Assembly (NCBI RefSeq): GCF_041320665.1
Contig: NZ_CP166730.1
Location: 3,224,001-3,288,000 of the forward strand
Source of the DNA: Comamonas sp. GB3 AK4-5
GTDB lineage: Bacteria; Pseudomonadota; Gammaproteobacteria; Burkholderiales; Burkholderiaceae_C
Direction: 5' to 3'
DNA: 64,000 nt
Under the pieces are notes generated by a model. It was not told the origin of the DNA and searched no databases. It was given only the letters and a program-made list of their open reading frames with translations. Positions within the stretch are counted from its first letter, which is position 1, and each line of letters begins with the position of its first letter. The translations under genes were made by a program, and so were the position numbers. Below are positions 55,630 to 64,000 of this stretch, piece by piece.

Positions 55630-56727
55630 ATGAAACGACTTCCCTTGGCCGCCTTGATGGCTATTTTCTTTGCCTGGCTGCTGTGGACCGTGTCCCTGCG
55701 CCAGGCCGCGCTGTTTGCCGTGGGCATAGGCCTGGGCGCCGTACTGGCGGGCCAGCGTTTTGGCTTTACCACCGGCTGGCGCATGCTGGTGGAAGACAAG
55801 GACCCCTCCGGCGTCTTCGGCCAGCTCCTGCTGCTGGCCCTGGCCGCCGCCATGGCCATGCCGCTGCTGGGCCACTTCCCTGAGCTGACGGCCGCGCTTG
55901 GCCCACCCAGCATCAGCCTGCTGGTGGGCGCTTTTGTGTTTGGCCTGTGCATGCAGATCGCGGATGGCTGCGGCAGCGGCACGCTGTACAAGGCCGGCAT
56001 GGGCATTCCCATGAACTCTGCCATCCTGCCGCTGTTTGCCATCGGCAGCTTCATGGGCAGCCTGCACCTGGGCTGGTGGCTGGACCTGGGCCGCACCGCC
56101 CCCGTGGGCCTGGTCACGGCCTGGGGCTGGGAGCGGGCCCTGGCCGCCACGCTGGCAGGCCTTGCCGTGATTGCCGTGGGCGTGGGCCTGTACTGCAAGC
56201 GCGCCCAGTTACAGGCCGGCCGCACACCAAAACCTTTGTTCGTGCGCAAATGGGTGCTGGGCGCCGTGCTGCTGGCCCTGCTGGCCACCGTGAACCTGGT
56301 GGTGGCCGGCCAGCCCTGGGGCGTGGTCTATGGCTTTGGCCTGTGGGCAGCAAAAATCGCCAACGCCACGGGCACGGTCGATCTGACCAGCAACTGGTTC
56401 TGGAGCCAGCCCGGCAATGCGGCCCGGCTCTCCGAGACCGTGCTGCTGGATGTAACCAGCATCACCAACATCGGCATTCTGGCCGGCGCGCTGTGGGTCA
56501 GCGCCGGCAAGCCCGCCGCCGCCAAGCCCTTGACGGGCAAGCAATGGGCCGTGGCCCTGGTGGCCGGCCTGGTGCTGGGTTACAGCTCACGCCTGGCTTT
56601 TGGCTGCAATGTGGGCGCCATGTTCTCGGGCATTTCCACCGGCTCCATCCATGGCTGGATCTGGGTGCCTCTGGCCTTTGCCGGCACCATCTTTGGCCTG
56701 CGCATACGCCGCCATTTCGGCTTTTAA
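55630..56727 (+). CDS. YeeE/YedE family sulfur-compound transporter
   Basis: A 365-residue integral membrane protein with about nine to ten helices. The conserved sulfur-relay cysteines are Cys107 and Cys114 (LCMQIADGCGSGTLYKAG) and Cys326 (AFGCNVGAMFSGI). FGFTTGWR near residue 45 is another hallmark. Members such as TsuA take up thiosulfate. Located 129 bp after the sulfurtransferase, so probably the same pathway. Confidence 0.92.
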   Translation: MKRLPLAALMAIFFAWLLWTVSLRQAALFAVGIGLGAVLAGQRFGFTTGWRMLVEDKDPSGVFGQLLLLALAAAMAMPLLGHFPELTAALGPPSISLLVGAFVFGLCMQIADGCGSGTLYKAGMGIPMNSAILPLFAIGSFMGSLHLGWWLDLGRTAPVGLVTAWGWERALAATLAGLAVIAVGVGLYCKRAQLQAGRTPKPLFVRKWVLGAVLLALLATVNLVVAGQPWGVVYGFGLWAAKIANATGTVDLTSNWFWSQPGNAARLSETVLLDVTSITNIGILAGALWVSAGKPAAAKPLTGKQWAVALVAGLVLGYSSRLAFGCNVGAMFSGISTGSIHGWIWVPLAFAGTIFGLRIRRHFGF

Positions 56728-56742
56728 AACAAGGAAAATGCC

Positions 56743-56910
56743 ATGACACAGCCCACCCTTTTGCGCTCGGCTTTCTGGATCGTTCTGGTCGCTTTCATTG
56801 CCTGGGACTACGGCCACTCCAAGCCCGTGGACCTGCGCTTTGAAGCGCCCTTGATTGCGGCGGGCTCCGGCCAGGCCGCGCAAGGCGGCCACTGCTCCAT
56901 GCCGGACTGA
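56743..56910 (+). CDS. Small single-pass membrane protein with C-terminal His-Cys (55 residues)
   Basis: Starts 15 bp after the YeeE/YedE gene with AAGGA upstream, so clearly co-transcribed. One hydrophobic helix near the N terminus (SAFWIVLVAFIAWDYG) is followed by a short soluble tail ending GGHCSMPD, with His50 and Cys51. No family recognised. The location suggests a role in sulfur transfer or transporter assembly. Confidence 0.7.
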   Translation: MTQPTLLRSAFWIVLVAFIAWDYGHSKPVDLRFEAPLIAAGSGQAAQGGHCSMPD

Positions 56911-56966
56911 TACGGTTTTTTCTTCAACCGTCTGACGCGACTGCGGTCGTCCCTCAGCCCATGCCC

Positions 56967-56989
56967 AGCCCCGCACGCGGGGCTTTTTT
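56967..56989 (+). terminator. Intrinsic terminator of the sulfur gene group
   Basis: AGCCCC / GGGGCT stem followed by six T residues, between the 55-residue ORF and the convergent LLM gene. Confidence 0.8.
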
Positions 56990-56996
56990 CATGCCC

Positions 56997-58034
56997 CTAC
57001 CAAGGCACGTGAGCAGCTGCCGGCCCCGGGTGCGAGGGGAAGTGCGGCAGCACTTCTTCGGCCAGCTCCTGAATCACCTCGGTCACCGGCCGCGGCGAAA
57101 ACTGAATGCCCAGGGCCGCGTGGTTGACGCCCGCCGCCTGCCATTCCTGCAGCAAAGCCAACAGCCCCTTGCGCCCGGTGCGCAGCACAAAGCCGCCACG
57201 CAGCGGCGTGCGCGGATGGTCCGGGTCATCCACCAGGTCCAGCCATTCATTGGTCATGTGCGGACGGAAACCGCCATCGGGAATCCGCTCGCGCCAGGCG
57301 CGGATTTTCTCGGCCAGATGCCGGGGGCCTTGCGGGGTATGGGTGGCCTGTGGGTAGGTGAGCCAGCCATCGGCATATTCGGCCAGCCAGTCCAGTGACT
57401 GCCCCGATGCACCGGTGACCATCAGAGGGATCGCACCGGTCACGGGCTTGGGCAATAGCTCGGCCTGCTGAAAGCGCCCCAGCGGCGAATCAATGGACAG
57501 GCTGCCGCCCTGCATGAGCTGGCGAAAATACGCCACGGTCTGCGCAAACCGTGCGCCGCGCTCCCCATGCTCCAGGCCGTAGGCAGGAAATTCCACAGGC
57601 CTGTCACCCGAGGCAATGCCCATCACCAGGCGTCCACCCGAGAGCTGGTCTATGGTGCTCGCGGCCTTGGCCAGGTCGATGGGGTGGCGCAGCGAGAACA
57701 CCGCACTGCCGGTGGCCAGCGCCACCTGCCGGGTCCTGGCGGCCAGAAAAGCCAGATAGGTGAAGGGGTCGAAGACCTGGCCGGCATCGCCGAACTGGGG
57801 GTCGAACAAGGGCACGTCGCGCACCCAGACTGCGGCAAAACCCCGTTGGTCTATGGTTTCGACCAGCTGCGCCTGGCCGGCCAGCACGCCCATATCGCCT
57901 TCAAAAAAGCGCAGGGGCAGAAAAATCCCCAGGGTCAGCCGGTCGGGGGCAAACATGCGCCGGTAGCCGGGGTGGTTGTGGAATGCAGAAAACGGCGCGC
58001 CCTTGGGGGCCGCAGACAGGTGTGGGTGGTTCAT
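56997..58034 (-). CDS. LLM-class (luciferase-like) flavin oxidoreductase
   Basis: A 345-residue TIM-barrel oxidoreductase of the luciferase-type subgroup often called BA3436-like. Hallmarks: RLTLGIFLPLRFFEG at the first strand, VWVRDVPLFDP, and GRLVMGIASGDRPVEFPAYG for the flavin phosphate site. It uses reduced FMN or F420-type cofactor; substrate unknown. The start MNHPHLSAAP has AGAGAG upstream; an ATG five codons earlier overlaps the GST gene. Follows GST. Confidence 0.85.
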   Translation of the reverse strand: MNHPHLSAAPKGAPFSAFHNHPGYRRMFAPDRLTLGIFLPLRFFEGDMGVLAGQAQLVETIDQRGFAAVWVRDVPLFDPQFGDAGQVFDPFTYLAFLAARTRQVALATGSAVFSLRHPIDLAKAASTIDQLSGGRLVMGIASGDRPVEFPAYGLEHGERGARFAQTVAYFRQLMQGGSLSIDSPLGRFQQAELLPKPVTGAIPLMVTGASGQSLDWLAEYADGWLTYPQATHTPQGPRHLAEKIRAWRERIPDGGFRPHMTNEWLDLVDDPDHPRTPLRGGFVLRTGRKGLLALLQEWQAAGVNHAALGIQFSPRPVTEVIQELAEEVLPHFPSHPGPAAAHVPW

Positions 58035-58045
58035 GGCGGCTCTCT

Positions 58046-58672
58046 TCATGCGCCGGTGGCCGGCTCGGGCAAGACCACGCCACGGCGCACGGCCGGCCGC
58101 TGGGCAATGCGCGCATGCCAGGCGCTGAGATGCACATGGCCGCTGAAGTCGAAATCGATGATGCGGGCGATATGCATCCAGCCGAAGTGGGCGATATCGG
58201 CAATGGAGTAGTCCGCACCGGCCAGGTAGGGACGGCCATCGGCCAGATGGCGGTCAAGCACGGCCCAGGCCTGCTCCGTCAGCTCACGGTAGCGTGCGAT
58301 GGCCGCTGTATTGCCCGGGTTGGCAAACAGCTCGAAATGCACGCGCTGGCCCATGATGGGCCCCACGCTGGAGGCATGAAACTGCAGCCATTTGACGGCC
58401 TCCCAACGGCCTGCCGGATGCGGCGGCAACAGGCGACCGGTCTTCTCTGCCAGATACAGCAGGATGGCCGCCGACTCGAACAAGGTGATGCCGCTGTCTT
58501 CATCGCGGATGACGGGGATGCGGCCATGCGGGTTCAGGGCCAGAAAATCCGGCTGCCGGTGCGCCCCATCGGCAATGCGCACATGGTGCAGCTGGTAGGG
58601 CAGCGCCAGCTCTTCCAGGGCAATGCTGGCCTTGAAGCCATTGGGAGAGCTGTCGGTATAGAGGTGAATCAT
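58046..58672 (-). CDS. Glutathione S-transferase (YfcG-like)
   Basis: A 208-residue cytosolic GST. The N-terminal thioredoxin-fold domain has YTDSSPNGFKASIALEEL at the glutathione activation site, GRIPVI with the cis-Pro, and LFESAAILLYLAEK with the Glu-Ser glutathione contact. The helical C-terminal domain carries the YSIADIAHFGW N-capping box. The gene is divergent from a LysR regulator and is probably co-transcribed with the LLM oxidoreductase. Confidence 0.9.
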   Translation of the reverse strand: MIHLYTDSSPNGFKASIALEELALPYQLHHVRIADGAHRQPDFLALNPHGRIPVIRDEDSGITLFESAAILLYLAEKTGRLLPPHPAGRWEAVKWLQFHASSVGPIMGQRVHFELFANPGNTAAIARYRELTEQAWAVLDRHLADGRPYLAGADYSIADIAHFGWMHIARIIDFDFSGHVHLSAWHARIAQRPAVRRGVVLPEPATGA

Positions 58673-58795
58673 GGCTTTCTTTCATGCTCCAGCGTCCGCC
58701 AACAAAATAAGTCTGGCTAAATCTTCAAGACATCTGGAAAATGCATTCTGCTCACTGATACCTTATAAGAGAAACGATTAAATCTTTCTCATAAA

Positions 58796-58810
58796 TTTAG
58801 AAAATCTAAA
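58796..58810. promoter_or_regulatory. Candidate LysR operator
   Basis: Dyad TTTAG-AAAAT-CTAAA just before the LysR start codon in the AT-rich divergent region 58673-58812. Possible autoregulatory site. Confidence 0.45.
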
Positions 58811-58812
58811 CC

Positions 58813-59706
58813 ATGAACCCCGTCTTCCCCTTGCTGGCCCTGCGCGCTTTCACGGAGGTCGGGCGACACGGCAGCATCAAGCATGCCGCCGAGGCCCTGG
58901 GCGTGACCTCGGGCGCCGTCAGCCAGCAGATACGGCTGCTGGAAGAGCGTGTGGGCCTGCCGCTGTTTGTGCGCAGCCGCCAGCGCATGGGCCTGACCGA
59001 GGCTGGCGCCCGTGTGCATCCGGGCCTGGTCATGGCCTTCGACCAGATCGAGAACGCCTTGCATACGCTGGAGGCGGCGCGCGCAAGGCCGAGCATCACC
59101 ATCAGCACGCAGCCTTCTTTTGCCGCATCCTGGCTGGTGCCCAGGCTGGGGCGCTTCACCCACCGGCATCCGGAGATCGAGGTCCGCGTCGAGGCCTCGT
59201 CCGCCCTGGTCGATCTGCAGCGCGAGCGGGTGGACATCGCCATACGCCATGGTCTGGGCCAGTACCCCGGCCTGCTGGCCCAGCCCTTGATGGCCCCGGT
59301 GCTGCTGCCTGTGGCCAGCCCCGGCCTGCTGGCCAGCATGGCCCCGGTCTACACCCCAGCCGACTGCCTGGCCTACCCCTTGCTCCAGGATGCCGACCGT
59401 GCCGACTGGGCGCTATGGCTGGCCGCCCATGGTGAGGCCGACGACCCGCGCGCCGAACGCGGCACGGCTTTTGAAGATGACTATTTGCTGATACGGGCGG
59501 CCGTGGCCGGCCAAGGACTGGCCCTGGTTCCCCAGGAATATGCCCACGAGGAAATCACTGCAGGCCGCCTGGTACAGGTGCTGGACAAGCCCTGGCCCGC
59601 GCGCTTTGCCTACTACCTGGTGACGCTGCCCCACGCCATGCAGCGCCCGGAGGTGCAGGCGTTTGCCGACTGGATATCCGAAGAAACGCGCAGTTCCCTG
59701 GTCTGA
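58813..59706 (+). CDS. LysR-family regulator, GcvA-like
   Basis: A 297-residue LysR regulator. The HTH is in residues 5-65 (LRAFTEVGRHGSIKHAAEAL, then TSGAVSQQIRLLE). The effector domain has the GcvA-type STQPSFAASWLVPRLGRF start. It is divergent from GST-LLM, the likely targets. Confidence 0.9.
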   Translation: MNPVFPLLALRAFTEVGRHGSIKHAAEALGVTSGAVSQQIRLLEERVGLPLFVRSRQRMGLTEAGARVHPGLVMAFDQIENALHTLEAARARPSITISTQPSFAASWLVPRLGRFTHRHPEIEVRVEASSALVDLQRERVDIAIRHGLGQYPGLLAQPLMAPVLLPVASPGLLASMAPVYTPADCLAYPLLQDADRADWALWLAAHGEADDPRAERGTAFEDDYLLIRAAVAGQGLALVPQEYAHEEITAGRLVQVLDKPWPARFAYYLVTLPHAMQRPEVQAFADWISEETRSSLV

Positions 59707-60005
59707 TCGCCCTGCCTTCGCGGTTGGCGCAGCAAGCTATCGCCGCATAACAAGGCTAACACTGTCAAAAAACTGACAAGCTGATAGCACCCGCAAACTA
59801 TAAAAAACAGAGCATCAAGTGCTTTACTCATAAGCATTTCAAAGATGTTTGATATGCATTCCCTATCGCACTGCACTCTTCCAGGGCTAGACCAAATGTT
59901 TCAATAAGTGAATCGACTGACAAAATTTAACAACTCTCTGCCTCACGGTCTGGTCAGCCGCTGCGCTGCCTGGTCTTTGGGTATCTCCCCCCTCAGGAAA
60001 TTCGC
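59707..60005. other. AT-rich intergenic region
   Basis: No supported gene. Contains the short hairpin GTCAAAAAACTGAC and a GCATCAAGTGCTTTACTCAT stretch reminiscent of comamonad intergenic palindromes, then the chemoreceptor leader. Confidence 0.4.
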
Positions 60006-61670
60006 ATGAAACAAGTCAGCATCCGCGCCCGCCTGTGGCGTCTGGTGAGCGCGCTATTGGTCTTGCTGGTGGCTTCGGCCCTGGCCTTGATGTGGCAGCT
60101 GCAGGTGGCCAACCAGCGCCTGTCCACCATCTACAACGACCGGGTGCTGCCCATGCAGCAACTCAAGGTGGTGGCCGACAGCTATTCGGTCAAGCTCATC
60201 GAGGTGGCCACCAAGGTCTATGTCCAGCAAATCCTGCCCGAGCAAGGCCAGCACATGCTGGAGGAGCAGCGCGAGCGCATGGGCCAGTCCTGGGCGGCCT
60301 ACCTGGCCCACCCGCTGCTGGACAGCGAAAAAGAGCTGGTGCACCGCATCGAATCGCTGAAAGAAGCCTCCCAGCCGCGCCTCAAGGAACTGGACAGCGT
60401 GCTGGCCAATTACGACATGGACCGCATGGGGGCCTTCATCGAGTACAGACTGTTCCCCACCGTGACCCCGCTGGCCAAGGCCTTTGACGAGCTGATCACC
60501 ATCCAGACCGCAGAAGCCCAGACCCAGTACGAGGTGGCCCACAGCGACTATGAGCGCCTGCAGCTGATCAGCGCCGGCGTGCTGCTGGCCATTGTGGTGC
60601 TGGGCCTGGTGTCGGCGCGCCGCTTGATACGCGCCATCATCCAGCCGCTGGACCAGGCCGTGCAAATCGCCGAAACCGTGGCCCAGGGCGACCTCACGGC
60701 CCGCATAGGCGCCCACGGCAACGATGAAATCGGCCGCCTGCTGGGCGCGCTGCAGACCATGAATGGCAATCTGGCCCAGGTGGTGGGCCGCATCCGCAGC
60801 GGCAGCGAATCGATTGCCACCGGCGCCTCGCAGATCACCATGGGCAACAACGACCTGTCCCAGCGCACCGAGACCCAGGCCTCCAATCTGCAGCAGACCG
60901 CGGCCTCCATGGAGCAGCTCACCGCCACCGTGCGCCACAACACCGATGCGGCGGCCCAGGCTTCCAGCCTGGCCGTGCGCGCGGCCGACACGGCCCGCCA
61001 GGGCGGCGATGCCATGCGCCAGGTGACGGAGACCATGCAGACCATCTCCGCCAGCTCGGGCAAGATTGCCGACATCATCGGCGTCATCGACGGCATCGCC
61101 TTCCAGACCAACATCCTGGCACTCAACGCCGCCGTGGAAGCCGCACGCGCGGGCGAGCAAGGCCGTGGCTTTGCCGTGGTGGCATCGGAAGTGCGCTCCC
61201 TGGCCGGACGCAGCGCCGAAGCCGCCAAGGAAATCAAGCTGCTGATCCAGCAAAGCGTGGACCAGGTGGGCGACGGCGCCCGGCTGGTGGATGACACCGG
61301 CCACACCATCCAGGCCATCGTGGAGCAGGTGCAGCAGGTTTCGTCGCTGATCAACGAGATCAACAGCGCCAGCCAGGAGCAGGCCCGAGGCATCTCTCAG
61401 GTCAGCGACGCGGTCTCGCAGCTGGACCAGGTGACCCAGCAGAACGCCGCCCTGGTGGAGGAAAGCGCCGCTGCCGCCACCAGCCTGAACCAACAGGCCG
61501 AAACGCTGACGCAGATGGTGGCCACCTTCACCTTGAACGACTATGCCGGCATGGAGGCCATCGACGGCATGCGCGCCCCGGCCATGGCTCCTGCAACCCT
61601 GTCCGGCACAAGGCTGGGGAGCGCGGCCCTGCCTCACGCCAACACAGCACGTATTGCGGCAGAGGTCTAA
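60006..61670 (+). CDS. Methyl-accepting chemotaxis protein
   Basis: A 554-residue chemoreceptor. TM1 is at about residues 10-30 ([20 protein letters not shown]), a four-helix-bundle periplasmic sensor follows to about 190, then TM2 ([18 protein letters not shown]), HAMP, and a cytoplasmic coiled coil with the invariant tip [20 protein letters not shown] and [19 protein letters not shown]. No CheR-binding pentapeptide at the C terminus. Ligand unknown. Confidence 0.93.
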   Translation: MKQVSIRARLWRLVSALLVLLVASALALMWQLQVANQRLSTIYNDRVLPMQQLKVVADSYSVKLIEVATKVYVQQILPEQGQHMLEEQRERMGQSWAAYLAHPLLDSEKELVHRIESLKEASQPRLKELDSVLANYDMDRMGAFIEYRLFPTVTPLAKAFDELITIQTAEAQTQYEVAHSDYERLQLISAGVLLAIVVLGLVSARRLIRAIIQPLDQAVQIAETVAQGDLTARIGAHGNDEIGRLLGALQTMNGNLAQVVGRIRSGSESIATGASQITMGNNDLSQRTETQASNLQQTAASMEQLTATVRHNTDAAAQASSLAVRAADTARQGGDAMRQVTETMQTISASSGKIADIIGVIDGIAFQTNILALNAAVEAARAGEQGRGFAVVASEVRSLAGRSAEAAKEIKLLIQQSVDQVGDGARLVDDTGHTIQAIVEQVQQVSSLINEINSASQEQARGISQVSDAVSQLDQVTQQNAALVEESAAAATSLNQQAETLTQMVATFTLNDYAGMEAIDGMRAPAMAPATLSGTRLGSAALPHANTARIAAEV

Positions 61671-61703
61671 ACCACGCGGCCCAACCGGCCGCACACCGCA
61701 CCA

Positions 61704-61728
61704 GGGGAGCGCCATGCGCTCCCTTTTT
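61704..61728 (+). terminator. Intrinsic terminator of the chemoreceptor gene
   Basis: GGGAGCGC / GCGCTCCC stem with a 3-nt loop and five T residues. Confidence 0.88.
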
Positions 61729-61769
61729 GCATTGGCCGCCATACCGCAGCCCACAAGCCAGAAACCTGT

Positions 61770-62999
61770 TTACGCCCTGGCCGGAAAGCCATGTGCCCTG
61801 GCCGCCCACGCCAGACCGCAGGCCACGGCGATCAGCGCCAGTGCCACCCAAGGCAGCAGCACAATGCCGACCGCCTGCAACAGCAGGCCACCCGCCAGAC
61901 CACCTGCGGCGATCGCCAGATTCCACGCGGTGACGAGCAAGGACTGCGCCACATCGGCGCCCTCACCTGCGGCCTGGGCCGACGCGGTCTGCAGCAAAGG
62001 CGCGGCCCCACCAAAGCTCAGCCCCCACAAGGCCACGGCCAGATAGACCGCGGCCGGCCACCCGCCGGCCATGGCCAGCACCAGCACCGCCGCCGCGAAG
62101 CCCGCCAGACTCACCAGGCTGAGCCGGCGCAGCATGCGGTCAATCCACAGACCGCTGAGGCCCAGGCCCACCATGGAGGCCAGGCCAAACACCAGCAACA
62201 CCTTTCCCACCTGTTCTGCCAGGCCGGCCGGCGCCACCAGCGGCATCACATAGGTGTAGAGCATGTTGTGGGCCAACACCCACAGCACCAGCACGGCCAG
62301 CACCGTGCGCACACCGGCAGTGCGCCACACCTGGCGCAGCGGCTTGCGCTGCTGCGCGGCCTGACCCGGAGAGTCTGGCACTTGCAGCGTGATCCAGGCC
62401 ATCACCAGCAAAGCCAGCAGCGAGATGGCCGCAAAGCTGGCCCGCCAGCCCAGCGCGGCGCCCAGCCATGCGCCCAGTGGCACCCCCAGTGCCATGGCCA
62501 GGGGGGCCCCCACACCGGAGATGGCCAATGCCCGCCCCGCAAGATGGGGCGGCACCAGACGCCGCGCGTAACCGGCCAACATGCCCCAGATCAGGCCCGT
62601 GGCCATGCCCGCCAGCAAACGGGCCGCCAGAACCAGTCCATAGCTGCTGCTCCACGCCGTGACGCTGTTGAACACCAGAATGGCCGACAGCGCCACCAGC
62701 AGCAGCGGACGGCGACGCCAGCCCAGGGTGGCAGCCGTCAGCGGTACCGCGGCCACCAAAGCGCCCACGGCATATGCCGTGACCAACTGGCCCGCCTGGG
62801 TGGGCGTGATCTGCAGATCGGCGCTGATGGGCAGCAACATGCCGGCAGGCAGGGTTTCGGTCATCAACGCCAGAAAGCCGGCCATGGCCAGGGCCAGCAA
62901 GGCGGCCAGCGGCAGCCGGTCGGAAGTGGGCGCTACAGCAGCCGCAGAAACAGAAGCCGCCGCAGATGCCGCAGCGGTGCAGGAAGAAGGGGTCGTCAT
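61770..62999 (-). CDS. MFS efflux transporter (DHA1/AraJ-NepI-like)
   Basis: A 409-residue 12-helix carrier after a long Ala/Ser-rich N-terminal tail. TETLPAGMLLPISADLQITP at the first helix and VTAYAVGALVAAVPLTAATL in the second are typical of the drug/sugar/nucleoside exporter subgroup. The start MTTPSSCTAA is chosen because the frame further upstream runs into the divergent LysR gene. Substrate unknown. Confidence 0.88.
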   Translation of the reverse strand: MTTPSSCTAAASAAASVSAAAVAPTSDRLPLAALLALAMAGFLALMTETLPAGMLLPISADLQITPTQAGQLVTAYAVGALVAAVPLTAATLGWRRRPLLLVALSAILVFNSVTAWSSSYGLVLAARLLAGMATGLIWGMLAGYARRLVPPHLAGRALAISGVGAPLAMALGVPLGAWLGAALGWRASFAAISLLALLVMAWITLQVPDSPGQAAQQRKPLRQVWRTAGVRTVLAVLVLWVLAHNMLYTYVMPLVAPAGLAEQVGKVLLVFGLASMVGLGLSGLWIDRMLRRLSLVSLAGFAAAVLVLAMAGGWPAAVYLAVALWGLSFGGAAPLLQTASAQAAGEGADVAQSLLVTAWNLAIAAGGLAGGLLLQAVGIVLLPWVALALIAVACGLAWAARAHGFPARA

Positions 63000-63097
63000 C
63001 GGGATTCCTTGCCCGCAGCCACCATGGCTGTCGGGGGTGGTTGGCAGTGTGGGCCCGGCAACATTAAAGAAAAACAGGCTACAGTTCAAAATTCTTG

Positions 63098-63111
63098 TGA
63101 CTACCAAGTCA
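63098..63111. promoter_or_regulatory. Candidate LysR operator
   Basis: Dyad TGACT-ACCA-AGTCA between the divergent MFS and LysR genes, 22 bp before the LysR start. Confidence 0.45.
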
Positions 63112-63133
63112 TCAATCAAAAGAAAGACACGCC

Positions 63134-64000
63134 ATGGAACATCTGGGCGCATTGCAGGTGTTTGTGCGGGCCGGTGAGACGCGCAGCTTCACTGCGGCGG
63201 GGCAGCAGCTGGGTATCTCGGCCTCGGCCGTCAGCAAGGCCATCGTGCGGCTGGAAGCGCGCCTGGGCGTGCGCCTGTTCCACCGCTCCACACGCACCAT
63301 CCACCTGACGCCCGAGGGCACCTTGTTTCTGGAGCGCTGCCGCCGCATCCTCTGCGAAGTCGAAGCGGCAGAGGCCGAGCTGCAGCACACACAGGCCACG
63401 CCCAGCGGCCTGCTGCGTATCAGCCTGCCCTCGGTGGGGAGCTTGTTCATGCCTTTGCTGGGCGCGTTTCAGCGGCTGTACCCCGACATCACGCTGGACA
63501 TCGACTATTCCGACCGGCTGGTGGATGTGATCGAGGAAGGCTTTGATGCCGTGATTCGCTCCGGCACGCCCAGCGACTCCCGCCTGACCGCGCGGCGCCT
63601 GGGCAGCTGCCGCCGCGTGCTGATTGGCAGCCCGGCCTATTTCGCCCAAACCGGCACACCCGAGCGCCCCGAGGACCTGGCCCGCCACGCCTGCCTGCTC
63701 TACCGCTTTCCCAGCACCGGCAAGCTGGATGTGTGGCCGGTGCTGCGCGGCAGCGCCCTGTCGCCCCAGGAGCTGCCGGTGGGCATGGTGACCAACACCC
63801 TGGACCCGCAGCTGAGCTTTGCCGAGCAGGGTTTTGGCATTGCCTGCCTGCCCGAGCTGGCGGTGCATGCCCCGCTGCAGCAAGGCCGGTTGGTCACGGT
63901 GCTGGACGCCTACAACCAGGAGCAGATGGTGTTTTATGTGCTGTGGCCCGCCAGCCGCCAGCTCTCGCCCAAGATCCGGGCCTTTGTGGACTTTGTCGCG
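63134..64000 (+). CDS. LysR-family regulator (runs off the window end)
   Basis: The first 289 codons of a LysR regulator. The HTH is in residues 1-60 (ALQVFVRAGETRSFTAAGQQ, SASAVSKAIVRLEARLGVR), followed by an effector domain with the DYSDRLVDVIEEGFDAVIRS segment of the common CrgA/PA-type subgroup. No stop before the right edge. Divergent from the MFS exporter it probably regulates. Confidence 0.92.
   Translation, partial: MEHLGALQVFVRAGETRSFTAAGQQLGISASAVSKAIVRLEARLGVRLFHRSTRTIHLTPEGTLFLERCRRILCEVEAAEAELQHTQATPSGLLRISLPSVGSLFMPLLGAFQRLYPDITLDIDYSDRLVDVIEEGFDAVIRSGTPSDSRLTARRLGSCRRVLIGSPAYFAQTGTPERPEDLARHACLLYRFPSTGKLDVWPVLRGSALSPQELPVGMVTNTLDPQLSFAEQGFGIACLPELAVHAPLQQGRLVTVLDAYNQEQMVFYVLWPASRQLSPKIRAFVDFVA

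Overview
The window is high-GC DNA from a betaproteobacterium of the order Burkholderiales, most likely a Comamonas-like member of the Comamonadaceae. This is inferred from the gene content and arrangement: tig-clpP-clpX-lon, ispD-ispF beside mfd, several tripartite-tricarboxylate (Bug/TctC) binding proteins, hpnCDE, and short intergenic palindromes. No rRNA gene or other decisive species marker is present.

Layout. 0-9.3 kb: the isoprenoid genes ispF-ispD face away from the transcription-repair coupling helicase mfd. Downstream lie a CbiM-like membrane protein, a hydrolase and serB. An IS5-family (IS427-like) insertion sequence and a 266-bp MITE-like element sit nested in the serB stop codon. 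8.6-17 kb: a purine-salvage pair (phosphoribosyltransferase and BMP-family binding protein), a flavin reductase, a MetQ-like protein, an argO/argP divergon and small DUF proteins. 17-20.2 kb: a degraded island of lower GC. It holds a truncated aldo/keto reductase, a DUF1003 protein, three tiny ORFs, an octamer tandem repeat and a frameshifted tyrosine recombinase pointing at tRNA-Leu(TAA). 20.2-24.6 kb: a GH3 glucosidase-like lipoprotein and a dead urea carboxylase tail, placed between tRNA-Leu and a cluster of five tRNA-Gly and one tRNA-Cys genes. Four of the Gly genes form a 127-bp tandem array.

24.6-30.8 kb: the protein quality-control block lon, clpX, clpP, tig, with tRNA-Leu(TAG). 31-35.4 kb: an RND efflux pump with its adaptor. 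35.5-42.6 kb: squalene synthesis (hpnC, then hpnDE), interrupted by sdaA and a chemoreceptor. 42.7-47.3 kb: a Bug protein, DUF2788/DUF2189 proteins, a HAD hydrolase and hemH. 47.3-54.3 kb: a LysR-controlled catabolic cluster of unknown substrate (SDR, Bug protein, aldehyde dehydrogenase, cupin, ABM monooxygenase, MFS carrier). 54.5-56.9 kb: a sulfur-trafficking group made of a periplasmic sulfurtransferase, a YeeE/YedE transporter and a 55-residue membrane protein. 57-64 kb: an LLM oxidoreductase with a GST beside a LysR gene, a second chemoreceptor, and an MFS exporter divergent from a LysR gene that runs off the end.

The core blocks are ordinary. The most informative observations are the nested insertions that preserve the serB stop codon, the island with an eroded integrase at tRNA-Leu, the split Gly/Cys/Leu tRNA group with its tandem Gly amplification, two families of dispersed palindromic repeats, and the uncharacterised small membrane protein in the sulfur group.
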